From the NCBI GenBank assembly GCA_035699745.1, contig DASSPH010000040.1, positions 1 through 64,000 of the forward strand: 64,000 nt of DNA, written 5' to 3'. Shown here in pieces: positions 33,850-41,916 of this stretch (the stretch's first letter is position 1; every line of letters begins with the position of its first letter). The notes under the pieces are model-generated. The model was not told where the DNA came from. It searched no databases and saw only the letters and a program-made list of their open reading frames with translations. A program made the translations under genes and the position numbers. The stretch is from Vicinamibacterales bacterium (GTDB lineage Bacteria > Acidobacteriota > Vicinamibacteria > Vicinamibacterales > 2-12-FULL-66-21).

Positions 33850-34068
33850 ATGAACCGTGGATGGGACATGCAGGTAGCTAAATGGCCTGTAAGGAAGAAG
33901 ATGATCGTTCTTGCCTTCCTTACAGTGCTTAATTTCTTCAGTGCCTTTGGATTGCAGGCGGTAACTGAGCGACACAGCCTACTTCTGCTCGGCATTGCAT
34001 TCGCCATGTTCTGGTCAGATTATGCTCGGCTATCTGCGGTGCCCGCGCTGCCGGCGTCTTGCGTATGA
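33850..34068 (+). CDS. Small two-helix membrane protein
   Basis: 72 aa from ATG 33850 with two hydrophobic stretches (MIVLAFLTVLNFFSAFGL and SLLLLGIAFAMFW). The frame stays open upstream with a Gly-rich reading (GKGISASVGGTGVAVVGKG) but has no good start there. It overlaps the next gene in another frame by 47 bp. The base composition is less GC-rich than the flanks. No family recognised. Confidence 0.4.
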   Translation: MNRGWDMQVAKWPVRKKMIVLAFLTVLNFFSAFGLQAVTERHSLLLLGIAFAMFWSDYARLSAVPALPASCV

Positions 34069-34303
34069 GCGTCGCGTACGTTGGGCGGAGGCCGAGTGGA
34101 CCCTATGGGCGGAATGTTGTTCCCTAACAACTGTGCGTTCTGTAACTCGGATTTTAAACGAGAGTATACGCCGACAGAAAAATAGCATACGCGGACGGAA
34201 GCTCTGCGACGAGCAGTTCATCGAGGCCACGCGGCTTGGGGTCAGCCCCGCCACCGCCCACCGCTGGCTGTCTCAGAAAACCTCCTCAGAATCCGCCCGC
34301 TAA
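34022..34303 (+). CDS. Small CxxC protein with a helix-turn-helix-like tail
   Basis: 93 aa, MLGYLRCPRCRRLAYERR at the start. One CxxC pair is visible and a CC pair occurs near residue 32, so zinc binding is possible. The C-terminus (EATRLGVSPATAHRWLSQ) looks like a helix-turn-helix recognition element. The start overlaps the preceding small gene. It could be a plasmid- or phage-derived DNA-binding protein. Followed by a GC hairpin at ~34328-34347 (GAGGCCC...GGGCCTC). Confidence 0.45.
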   Translation: MLGYLRCPRCRRLAYERRVRWAEAEWTLWAECCSLTTVRSVTRILNESIRRQKNSIRGRKLCDEQFIEATRLGVSPATAHRWLSQKTSSESAR

Positions 34304-34383
34304 CCTGCCGAATTGCCAGAATCGAGGCCCTCCCGTTGGGGGCCTCGCGTCTCGTTTAGGAAATGTTTGATTGAACACCTTCG

Positions 34384-34389
34384 TATAAT
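34384..34389 (+). promoter_or_regulatory. Consensus -10 box TATAAT, leaderless arrangement
   Basis: A perfect TATAAT ends 6 nt before GTG 34396; no Shine-Dalgarno sequence is present. Confidence 0.6.
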
Positions 34390-34395
34390 GTCGCC

Positions 34396-34737
34396 GTGCA
34401 GACTCAAGCCGGAAGTGTTTGGTGGCGACCACTAGAAGCCGCTGCGATTGTGGCATCGATCGCGTCGCTAGTCTTTAGTCTCGTCACTTACCAAGGGGAA
34501 CGACGCCTGCCCCTGGGCTTCGCGGCTGCCTCCGCAGTTGCCTTCTTGCTGACCTGGAGAGCGAATCGCGCCAGAACCCGCAGTGCCGACGTGTTAGAGA
34601 GCGAATGGGCGATTCCATATGACACGGGCCGTACTCACGAATACTTCTACGAGCGACCGTTTCGTCGTAACCCTTCCCTCAATGTTGATTACATTCGGGG
34701 CCGAGTCGGGTACGAAACAACGGCCAGACGGGTTTAA
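34396..34737 (+). CDS. Small two-helix membrane protein with a soluble tail
   Basis: 113 aa, GTG start set by the TATAAT box. Two hydrophobic segments (AAAIVASIASLVFSLVTY and LGFAAASAVAFLLTW) are followed by a ~60-residue hydrophilic tail rich in Arg and Tyr. No family recognised. The tail region overlaps another open frame (34619-34822), so a frameshift cannot be excluded. Confidence 0.5.
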   Translation: MQTQAGSVWWRPLEAAAIVASIASLVFSLVTYQGERRLPLGFAAASAVAFLLTWRANRARTRSADVLESEWAIPYDTGRTHEYFYERPFRRNPSLNVDYIRGRVGYETTARRV

Positions 34738-34805
34738 GCTCTACACGACTCCCGGGTCCGCGTCGGGTGACGGTGAGAGTCGAGTAAAATTCAAAATTCA
34801 GGCTC

Positions 34806-35240
34806 GTGGTGAATTTGCCTGAGCCCTTGGTAGACACTTCATCGCGGGAACGCCGCCGTCAGCACTGTCAATTCCTTTTCAAGAGAGCCGCTACCGTCGC
34901 AGTGGGATCGCGCGTGCGCCGAGGAGACCTCGATGCCAATCTGCCGCCTGATCCGTCGGACAATCCCGAAAAATTGTTCAATGTTGGAGAAATAGTCGGC
35001 CACATGCAGGGCGACTACCTGTTGATCACGCAGCCTTCTCCGGCACGCTGCGAGAATACATCGTCGCTGCCGGTTCCGCTCCGACGGCCGACGACGACCT
35101 GGCCCGGGCGCTACACGTATGTCGGCAAGCCAGGTGTGGCGGAGTTGAACGGCAACCTTCTCCGTCCCGGCGACATGGTTGAACTGAACGAGCGACAGGC
35201 GGCGGCATGGGCGGACCGCTTCGTGCCCGCTGAGAGCTAG
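34806..35240 (+). CDS. Hypothetical protein, possibly phage-derived
   Basis: 144 aa, GTG start without a clear ribosome-binding site. The C-terminal 45 residues (YTYVGKPGVAELNGNLLRPG, DMVELNERQAAAWADRF) read like small phage head-completion or tail-accessory proteins in which a length-limited beta domain ends with a W.DRF motif; I judge this from memory. The N-terminal part is unlike anything I know. Alone it cannot show that a prophage was present. Confidence 0.4.
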   Translation: MVNLPEPLVDTSSRERRRQHCQFLFKRAATVAVGSRVRRGDLDANLPPDPSDNPEKLFNVGEIVGHMQGDYLLITQPSPARCENTSSLPVPLRRPTTTWPGRYTYVGKPGVAELNGNLLRPGDMVELNERQAAAWADRFVPAES

Positions 35241-35541
35241 TCCGCCACTGCCGACTCCGACACGTTCCGCCTCGGCGCGGCGTCCCGCGAGGGAGTCCAT
35301 GGATCGGCGGAACGACTAATCGCAGGGCAGCGGGCAGTGCCCTGATCGTGAAGCCGCCGCAAGGCGGCGTTGCCCGACCCTTTTGATTTGCGGCGCATCG
35401 GTATCTCCCGCCGTCGTTCCCAACGGTGCAAACCCGATGCGCAAACAGGGAGCCGCCGGTCCCCTGCGTCAGCCGCCTGTCGTCCGTCTACCTCCGTGGC
35501 GGCAGCGGCAGCGGCACCGGCACTTTACGACTGGAGTGGTT
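35241..35541. other. Gap with two GC hairpins, no gene seen
   Basis: Two inverted repeats are visible: CAGGGCA...TGCCCTG (35325-35346) and GCCGCC-GCAA-GGCGGC (35353-35368), the second followed by a short T-rich run, so it may be a terminator for the gene ending at 35240. No convincing coding sequence. Confidence 0.5.
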
Positions 35542-35964
35542 ATGAGGCGTATCGTCGTGTTTCGCCAATCCGACCGAATCATCCTCGCGTCCGACTCGCG
35601 TGAGATCGGCGCCACGCCTGACGACCGCCGCCTGCATCCCGGCGAGCGTCGGCCGAAGATTCGCATCTATGGGCCGTGGGCGCTGACGCTCTGCGGCTTG
35701 TCCAAAGGTCCGAACGGGCTGGACGTGCGCGAGGCTATCGGGCGCGAGATTGCTCCGGAGCGGTCCATGGCCGAAGCGTTGTCGGCCGTGCGGCGCGTAT
35801 TTGAGCGGCGGGTATTCCCGGCGCTGCGGCTCGCCGCGCACTACCCGTCTACTTCGCCCTGGGCCAAGACCTCGCTATTCCATTTGCGCCGGCAGCGGAC
35901 CTGCGGCTACTTACGTGATGCCGCGGCGGTGACCTCCGCGCGCAGGCGTTCTAGCGACAACTGA
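35542..35964 (+). CDS. Truncated Ntn-hydrolase (proteasome-like) domain protein
   Basis: 140 aa from ATG 35542, with GGAG 6 nt upstream. The first 60 residues (MRRIVVFRQSDRIILASDSR, KIRIYGPWALTLCGLSKG) have the beta-strand pattern and xADSR-like motif of Ntn-hydrolase/proteasome-like proteins found in many bacteria, which are normally longer (~200+ aa). The C-terminal ~30 residues (LFHLRRQRTCGYLRDAA) look unrelated and overlap the 3' end of a convergent gene, so the original gene was probably truncated. Likely inactive. Confidence 0.45.
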   Translation: MRRIVVFRQSDRIILASDSREIGATPDDRRLHPGERRPKIRIYGPWALTLCGLSKGPNGLDVREAIGREIAPERSMAEALSAVRRVFERRVFPALRLAAHYPSTSPWAKTSLFHLRRQRTCGYLRDAAAVTSARRRSSDN

Positions 35965-36488
35965 GGGATCTGTTGTCTGATGACTGCGTTGTTTCGTGAG
36001 ACCTGCTGCGCCAGTCCGCCTACGACCTTAAAGGCGCCTTGACCGCCGGCTGGGACATCGTAGACCTGGCCGCCCGAACCACCCAAAAACAAGATATACT
36101 CATCCCCTAGCTCGAAATTCGGAAAGTCCGACTCGTAGACGTTAACGGTCTTTCCCTCGAGAATGATCGTGCCGCCCAGTCGATCGATTTCGATATTCCC
36201 ACCCGTCACAGGGGCGCGTCCACGCGCGTGCATCACGTCGAGTAACTGTGCCGTGTACCGTGTCGACACGGTCGTCTCATCCGGACTGAGCACGGCGCGC
36301 TCCTTGATGACTACGACTCTGGCCACTAAGTTCGAGTGCTTCACCAGCTCTCCGAACGTAGCTGGCGGGTACTCGTTCTGAATCGCCTGCGTGACGTGCC
36401 CATGTTGGCGGACCAGCGTTCGCAGCGTCTCCTGAGCCTCAGGCGTGCCGAGGGAAAGTGCCACTAGCAGAAGGATGATGTGACGCAT
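35907..36488 (-). CDS. Secreted hypothetical protein
   Basis: 193 aa from ATG 36488. Signal peptide MRHIILLLVALSLGTPEA-Q. The mature part is beta-rich with ARVVVIKERAVLSPDE, TRYTAQLLDVMHARG, GTIILEGKTVNVYES and a hydrophobic DEYILFLGGS strand, suggesting a small all-beta domain. It lies 7 bp after the metzincin gene on the same strand, so the two form an operon. An inhibitor, chaperone or substrate of the protease is possible but unproven. Confidence 0.6.
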   Translation of the reverse strand: MRHIILLLVALSLGTPEAQETLRTLVRQHGHVTQAIQNEYPPATFGELVKHSNLVARVVVIKERAVLSPDETTVSTRYTAQLLDVMHARGRAPVTGGNIEIDRLGGTIILEGKTVNVYESDFPNFELGDEYILFLGGSGGQVYDVPAGGQGAFKVVGGLAQQVSRNNAVIRQQIPQLSLERLRAEVTAAASRK

Positions 36489-36495
36489 CGGTGCC

Positions 36496-37635
36496 TCAGT
36501 TCGTACTTGGACAGGTCTTTGTCGATTGCCCGCCGTACACGGAACGCACAATAGGTGTGATGTCGCTGAGCGTGGGGCTCGTCGGGTAGCCGGAAGTCGC
36601 CCCACAGGGTATCGGCGAACCCATCACCGAACCCGTGGAGTTCAAGGGACACCAGGCGGAGTTGTCCTGCAGCCCCAAGTGGTGCTCCAGTTCGTGCAGC
36701 GCGGTTCGCGTAATGAAATTCACTCCCCACGTCATACTGCTCGACGTAACAGGCCAATAGTTGTTGGAACTGATGACCGCACCAGTGCTGGGATCGAACG
36801 TGATGGGACCTCCAGCACACGCTGTGCCGGGAGGCGTACCAGCACGCATGTTGATACAGTACGGCCCCCCGCAGGGGCCGCTCGTCGTTGGCACAAAGGT
36901 CGGAAGTTGCGTTGTACCGCGGAAGGGATCCAGCGCGGCGTTCAGAGCCGTGATTGCCTGACGAATTCCGGTATCCATATTCGGCCACAACGTCGGATCA
37001 ATGTACACGTTTATCGTTTGGGGTGCCACGTGGACGATCGGGGCAGTCGGGGTAGTTCTGTTCCACATCGGGAGACAATTCAACACTCGAAAATTGATCG
37101 TCTCTTCTTTCCACGCAGGCGGCATTAAACATGCCGTCTGTGCAAACGACGCTCGGTAGCGTAATGTCCGCAGGCCTTCGTAATAGAAGTACCAATTCAT
37201 GTTTTCTGGCGTCGTCGTACCAGTTACCCGGGTATCGAACACGTGCGGCGATGCGCCGACAGGAGAAAAATATCCCTGGTCAAAAGTACTGTCCTCCCGC
37301 ACTAGAACGCCGACCACGCCGCGCTGCTCCGTCGCATAGAGAATGCAGTCACCCGTCACACCATCCTCGGCATACCTGTCGCACGACCCATATGCTTCGG
37401 AACGTGCATCAACCGGATAGGGCTTATTGCCTTGCACGTAACTGTCGGCCTCGCATTGCTGACCGTTCCTCGACAGCATGGGGATCAACGTCTCTGCTGG
37501 TCCGAAATGCGGCTGATCGGGACAGCCTCCCAAGGCACAGGTTGTCGCGCGCAAGGGAATAAGCAACGACGACACGACCACTGCGAGTGAGATTAGCAGG
37601 GCCTGCTGGCCGGAAAACCTGCGTAACGGGCCCAC
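36496..37635 (-). CDS. Secreted metzincin-type zinc metallopeptidase
   Basis: 379 aa from GTG 37635, chosen because GGAGG lies 6 nt upstream and a signal sequence follows (LLISLAVVVSSLLIPLRA). Zinc motif HELEHHLGLQD near 320 fits HExxHxxGxxH/D of metzincins with Asp as the third ligand. A Met-turn candidate (STGSVMGSPI) follows at the expected distance. Upstream there are many Cys residues in the mature part (CALGGC, CEADSY, CDRYAEDG), suggesting disulfides. This resembles archaemetzincin/matrixin-like secreted peptidases of soil bacteria. Co-transcribed with the small secreted gene downstream. Confidence 0.7.
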   Translation of the reverse strand: MGPLRRFSGQQALLISLAVVVSSLLIPLRATTCALGGCPDQPHFGPAETLIPMLSRNGQQCEADSYVQGNKPYPVDARSEAYGSCDRYAEDGVTGDCILYATEQRGVVGVLVREDSTFDQGYFSPVGASPHVFDTRVTGTTTPENMNWYFYYEGLRTLRYRASFAQTACLMPPAWKEETINFRVLNCLPMWNRTTPTAPIVHVAPQTINVYIDPTLWPNMDTGIRQAITALNAALDPFRGTTQLPTFVPTTSGPCGGPYCINMRAGTPPGTACAGGPITFDPSTGAVISSNNYWPVTSSSMTWGVNFITRTALHELEHHLGLQDNSAWCPLNSTGSVMGSPIPCGATSGYPTSPTLSDITPIVRSVYGGQSTKTCPSTN

Positions 37636-38130
37636 GGTGCGCCTCCAAGGACAACGAATCAAACGCGCGAGGGTTTCAATTTTGTATCGGAGCGGAAGAT
37701 TTTGCCGGATAGTATTGCTACTGAGTCCGCTCTGGTCTATCGGGAAATGTCCTACAAGAATCCGGGCTCGTGGTGAGCACCGCCGATAAGTTCGCTGAGG
37801 TCGCGTAATCGACCGTTGACGCATCCCATCCTTCCCCCCCGTGTTCGTGCTTCCGGGCAAGCGCAGGTTGCTCACGAAAATGGCGCAACCGGACGCGTGC
37901 GACGACGGCGACGAGCACGACTTGATCGACGCACCAGACGGACCGCGAGAACCGGACGACGACGGCTCGTAACCGGCTCTACTGCGGCTGGCAGGCGCGT
38001 CCGGCCGGGACCCGGTAAGGGTAACCCCAAGGCTCCCGGCGCCACCGCTCCTGCCACCGTCTACGCGGTCGAGGTTCGGCCGCGCGTCGATTCGGAGCGG
38101 TCCGAGCGCGGCGTTAGCTGCGCGTTAGCT
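37636..38130. other. Gene-poor stretch at the right end of the island
   Basis: It contains the leader of the metzincin gene (37636-37720, AT-richer) and then GC-rich DNA with no convincing gene. A 30-codon acidic frame at ~37879 is noted but not called. Confidence 0.6.
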
Positions 38131-38163
38131 AAAAATGAAAAAGGCCCAGCGAATACTGGGCCT
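38131..38163 (-). terminator. Rho-independent terminator of tRNA-Leu
   Basis: On the minus strand: stem AGGCCCAG, 6-nt loop, CTGGGCCT, then TTTTTC and further T-rich DNA. It starts about 10 nt after the CCA end of the tRNA. Confidence 0.85.
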
Positions 38164-38172
38164 CTCGTGTTT

Positions 38173-38259
38173 TGGTGCGGAAGAAAGGATTTGAACCTTC
38201 ACGACCTTGCGGCCACAAGCTCCTGAGGCTTGCGCGTCTGCCAGTTCCGCCACTTCCGC
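38173..38259 (-). tRNA. tRNA-Leu(CAG)
   Basis: 87 nt including an encoded CCA. Acceptor stem GCGGAAG/CTTCCGC; D-loop with AACTGGCAGACGC; anticodon stem CAAGC/GCTTG with loop CTCAGGA, giving anticodon CAG; a long variable arm of the type-II class; T-arm GAAGG TTCAAAT CCTTTC. All features fit tRNA-Leu reading CUG. The 3' end is the right boundary of the candidate island. Confidence 0.96.
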
Positions 38260-38372
38260 ACGAAGAGGGGTCAAGCGATCAGCTTGAACCACCGATTATA
38301 CCGCAATCCGGCGCGCGATACAGTCGTGCCCGCCGCTCGGCGCCGTCCGCTCACAGCTTTCCGCATTCGGTG

Positions 38373-38436
38373 CCCGATCACCCGATCGCCCGATCACCCG
38401 ATCACCCGATCACCCGATCACCCGATCACCCGATGG
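38373..38436. repeat. CCCGATCA octamer array
   Basis: Seven units (one CCCGATCG) plus a degenerate eighth sit between tRNA-Leu and the end of the phospholipase D-like gene. Confidence 0.92.
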
Positions 38437-38442
38437 CCCGTC

Positions 38443-41400
38443 TCACTTCGGCACGATGGTCGAGTCCAGCTTGCCGCTGCCGGGCGCGGCGTTCAGGTAG
38501 CGCTCTGCCGACAGCACGATCTGATCGATCGAGAGGCCGTCCTCCCGGTTCTGCACGCGGATGCGCTGCGGGCCGGTGGTGGCGAAGTACAGCACCGGCG
38601 CCATCACCCCGGCACCCCACGCGTGATCTTCCCAGCCCCAGCCGGCGACGCCGCACCCGCTGCACGATTCGAGGAGGAACTGCGCCGCGTTCGTCGTCCC
38701 GATGCGGTAGATGGGCGTGCCTTGCGCGTCGACCGCGCCCGAGAACTGGATGTGCGCCGAATCGTTGCTCCAGTCGTTGCGTTCCGCCATGCCGCGGATC
38801 CACAGACGATACGCCCGGCCGGCGTCGGCGTTGAACGTGAACTCGACGTAGCCCGACGGATCCGCCAGCGGCGTGACGACCTTCGGCACGCCCATGTCGG
38901 GAATCCACGCGCGCCTGCCCGCCGCGGCGGTGCTGTCGTTTTCGAGCCGCCACGGCCCCGCCACCGTCGTGGCATCGGCTGCGTAGAGCACGATCTCCTT
39001 GATCCCGGACGGCGGCGGGGGCGGCGGCGCGGTCGTCGCCTGCACGCGGACGTTGTCGAACGTCGCGGTCGCCGTTCGTGATACGTCGTGGCTCGAGACG
39101 GCGAGCCCGGCGTACACCGTCGCCGGCATCGCGAACGTGTCCTGCCCGACGAACGACCAGCTGACCCCGTCCGCCGACTGATACGCGGCGATGGTGCCGC
39201 CTCGGCGTTCCAGCTTGACCCACGCCGGCGCGGCGCCGAACGTTCCGGCGGTGTTGGCCGACAGCCCGCCCGACGCGACGCGCCGCTGGAACGCGATCCC
39301 CTTGCCCGCCGACACCAGCATGAACGCGTGCGGCGAGTCCGCGGCGAGGCGCTCGCGGATCATCACGCCCGCCTTCACCCATGCGTGCACGTACTCCACC
39401 GACGCCACGCGCGCGACGACGTCGGCGTCGCCGGTGAGGGGTTGCCAGACGAACTGAAATGCGTCGGCCGAGCCCCACACGTCCGCCCCGGCTCCCTTGA
39501 CGGTGAAGGTGCCGTTCGAGGCCGCCGCCGATCCCGCGGCGCCGACCGCGCCGATGTCCTGCGCCTTCCAGGGATCCGGCAGCGCCGGCGGCGGCGGAGG
39601 CGGCGGCGTCGGCGTCACGCTTCGCACGGTGACGTTGTCGAACCCGGCGGTCGCCAGCCGCGTCGCGTCGTGGCTCGACACGCCGAGCCCGACGTGCACG
39701 TCGGCGCCCATCGCGAACGTATCGCTGCCCACGACCGACCAGCTCGAGCCGTCGGCAGACACGGACGCGGTGATCGTGTTGGCGCGGCGCTCCAGCTTCA
39801 CCCACGCCGGCGCAGTCCCGCCGCCCCCCGCGGTGCTCGTCGACAGTCCGCCCTCGGCGACGCGGCGCTGAAACGCGAGCCCCTTGCCCGGCGACACGAG
39901 CATGAACGCGTGCGCCGATTCCGGGGTCAACCGCTCGCGGATCATCACGCCCGCCTTGGTCCACGCGTGGATGTATTCGACCGAGCTGACGCGGGCGATG
40001 ACGTCGGCATCTCCGCTGAGCCGCTGCCAGGCGAAGTGCAGCGCGTCGGCAGCGCCCCACACGTCCGCGCCGCCGCCGGCGATCGTGAAGGCGCCGTTCG
40101 AGGCGCTGGCGCGTCCCGCGGGGCCGACGGCGCCAATGTCCTGCGACTGCCAGGGCGAGGGCAGGGACGCCGGTGGCGGCGCATTCGCCACCGTGACGGT
40201 GACGCCCGACGAGGAGGCGGCCGCGCCGGCGTTGTCCGTCGCGCGCGCCGTCAGCGTGTAGCTGCCGGCCGGCACGTTGCTCCACGTGAGCTGGAACGGA
40301 CTGCTGGTATCGCTGCCGATGAGACTGCTGCCCGCGTAGAAGTCGACGCGGACGACGGCCCCGTCGCTGTCAGCGGCGGTGGCGGCGATCGCGATCGTGG
40401 CCGGGGCGGTGAACGTGCTGCCGCTGGCCGGGCTCGCGATCGACACCGTCGGCGGCGCGTTCGGCGGTGGGGGAGGCGGCGTGCCCCCGGCGGTGGTGAA
40501 GGAATAGACCGCCCCCGCGGCCTGCTGGAGCGCCGCCGTCTTGCTCACGATCCTCCAGTAGTAGGTCGTCCCCGGGTTCAGCGCCGGCAGGGTGAAGCCG
40601 TGCACCTCGCTCGGCGTGGCGGTGACGCCTGCGGCGAGCAGCGGCGGGGACGGCGAGGTGCCGAAGTAGACGTCCGCCGTCCAGCCCCAGAGTCCCGGGT
40701 TCCACCGCAGCGCCGTGCCGCTGGTCGCGACGCCGGTCGCGCCGTTCGCGGGCGAGACGTAGGCCGGCGCATCGGGCGGCAGCGGACGGAACGGCGCCGT
40801 CTCGATCGCCCCGGCGGCGTTGTTCCACTTGCGCTCGAAATTCTGCCGGAACCACTCGAAGAACCACGGCTTGGCGGTGAAGTAGTTGTGCTCGTACTGC
40901 GACGTGTTCGACTCGTTGGTCCAGTTGGACGAGCCGAAGATCGTCGTCGCCTGTCCGTAGAGCAGCGTGCTCTTCTGGTGGAGGAAGCCTTCGTGCGCGC
41001 GATCGCGGATCTGCACGCCCGCCATGTAGAGGCGATCGACCTGATACGCCTGCCAGAAGTTCGAGGGATTGCGGTAGCGCTCCCCCTCGACGATCAGCCG
41101 CACGGGGACGCCGCGCCTGGCGGCGCGAATCAGGCCGTCGGCATGATTGGCGTCCGTGATCTTGTACATCACGCTGTCGATGCGCACCTGCTCGGCGTCG
41201 TAGAGCGGCACGGATCGGGTGGCGAAATTCTCGAACGGTACGAAGCTGAGATCGGGATCGATCGCGTAGAGGGGGTAGCGCCGCACCGGCGCCGACGCGA
41301 TGTTGGCGTAGTCATAGAATGCCGCCGCGTCCACCCACGCGTCGTCGAACTTCCGGCGGAAGCTGTCGACGAGGCTCGGCTGATCCGTGAAATAGATTCC

Positions 41401-41850
41401 CTCGTCGGTGTAGTTGGCGTAGGGGACGATCGGCTTGAAGTAGAAGTCCGAGTAGTTGGCGGCGCTCCACTCCACGACGTTCTGCGCGTCGAAGATCATG
41501 AACTTCCAATGGAGCATGCCGCCGCCGCTCTTGGCGCGCATGGGGATGCCGGCATCTCTCAGGCGCGCCAGGATGATCTCGTTCTTCGGCGTGGTGAGAT
41601 TGCGGCGGGGCTCCATCAGGACGCGCACGCGCACGCCGGCCTGGTGGCGCGCGATGATCGCGTCCGCCATCGCGTCGTCCTCCATGAAGAGCATGGCGAG
41701 ATCGATGGCCGTCGGTTCGTTCTGAATGCGCGAGAGGAGCAGCGCGCGGCAGTCCTGAAACGACGGGTCGCACATCAGCTCGGCCGCTGCGGCCCGGGAG
41801 GACAGCGCGAGGAGGAGGACTCCGAGGTTGAAGAGAAGGCGCCTACCCAT
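38443..41850 (-). CDS. Large secreted phospholipase D-like multidomain protein
   Basis: 1135 aa. Signal peptide MGRRLLFNLGVLLLALSSRA. Two PLD catalytic modules: HKD motif 1 HWKFMIFD at ~114, and motif 2 HQKSTLLYG at ~291 with GSSNWT at ~306 but Tyr in place of the motif Asp. Then an FN3-like domain (~365-450), a Pro linker, a bacterial Ig-like domain (SGSTFTAPATIAIAATA), and two ~190-aa copies of a concanavalin/DUF1349-like domain (DIGAVGPAGRAS and DIGAVGAAGSAA), each ending in a Pro-rich linker. A carbohydrate-binding-like module (residues ~955-1130) follows. PLD domains cut phosphodiester bonds; the rest suggests binding to polysaccharide or cell surface. The ATG at 41850 is preferred over a GTG at 41868. 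Confidence 0.85.
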   Translation of the reverse strand: MGRRLLFNLGVLLLALSSRAAAAELMCDPSFQDCRALLLSRIQNEPTAIDLAMLFMEDDAMADAIIARHQAGVRVRVLMEPRRNLTTPKNEIILARLRDAGIPMRAKSGGGMLHWKFMIFDAQNVVEWSAANYSDFYFKPIVPYANYTDEGIYFTDQPSLVDSFRRKFDDAWVDAAAFYDYANIASAPVRRYPLYAIDPDLSFVPFENFATRSVPLYDAEQVRIDSVMYKITDANHADGLIRAARRGVPVRLIVEGERYRNPSNFWQAYQVDRLYMAGVQIRDRAHEGFLHQKSTLLYGQATTIFGSSNWTNESNTSQYEHNYFTAKPWFFEWFRQNFERKWNNAAGAIETAPFRPLPPDAPAYVSPANGATGVATSGTALRWNPGLWGWTADVYFGTSPSPPLLAAGVTATPSEVHGFTLPALNPGTTYYWRIVSKTAALQQAAGAVYSFTTAGGTPPPPPPNAPPTVSIASPASGSTFTAPATIAIAATAADSDGAVVRVDFYAGSSLIGSDTSSPFQLTWSNVPAGSYTLTARATDNAGAAASSSGVTVTVANAPPPASLPSPWQSQDIGAVGPAGRASASNGAFTIAGGGADVWGAADALHFAWQRLSGDADVIARVSSVEYIHAWTKAGVMIRERLTPESAHAFMLVSPGKGLAFQRRVAEGGLSTSTAGGGGTAPAWVKLERRANTITASVSADGSSWSVVGSDTFAMGADVHVGLGVSSHDATRLATAGFDNVTVRSVTPTPPPPPPPALPDPWKAQDIGAVGAAGSAAASNGTFTVKGAGADVWGSADAFQFVWQPLTGDADVVARVASVEYVHAWVKAGVMIRERLAADSPHAFMLVSAGKGIAFQRRVASGGLSANTAGTFGAAPAWVKLERRGGTIAAYQSADGVSWSFVGQDTFAMPATVYAGLAVSSHDVSRTATATFDNVRVQATTAPPPPPPSGIKEIVLYAADATTVAGPWRLENDSTAAAGRRAWIPDMGVPKVVTPLADPSGYVEFTFNADAGRAYRLWIRGMAERNDWSNDSAHIQFSGAVDAQGTPIYRIGTTNAAQFLLESCSGCGVAGWGWEDHAWGAGVMAPVLYFATTGPQRIRVQNREDGLSIDQIVLSAERYLNAAPGSGKLDSTIVPK

Positions 41851-41916
41851 GGCGCGCCCTGAAAGCACGGGGTGTGCCGGACGGGCTTCAAGCTGTTCCG
41901 TATCGTGTAGAATCGA

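Larger units (their letters stand above)
33320..38179. mobile_element. Candidate degenerate genomic island at tRNA-Leu(CAG)
   Basis: The 4.8-kb segment between the two 40-bp direct repeats differs from its surroundings: lower GC in 33.8-34.8 kb, many short orphan genes, gaps, nested frames and a truncated gene. The right repeat is the tRNA-Leu 3' end with its terminator, the classic integration target of tyrosine-recombinase elements; the left repeat would be the duplicated end. I find no integrase, transposase or replication gene inside, so it would be a remnant or a passively mobilised element. The alternative is a chance duplicate of tRNA-terminator DNA. Confidence 0.5.

Noticed and set aside
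34619-34822. A 67-codon frame overlapping the small membrane gene at 34396
   Set aside because: It has no start signal and overlaps the frame with the perfect TATAAT box; it might be a frameshifted end, noted with that gene.
37879-37971. A 30-codon acidic frame (MAQPDACDDGDEHDL...)
   Set aside because: Too short and without a ribosome-binding site or conserved motif; possible but unsupported.
38172-38834. Frame reading DHPITRSP repeats after tRNA-Leu
   Set aside because: It is the CCCGATCA array read as protein plus antisense of tRNA and the PLD gene.
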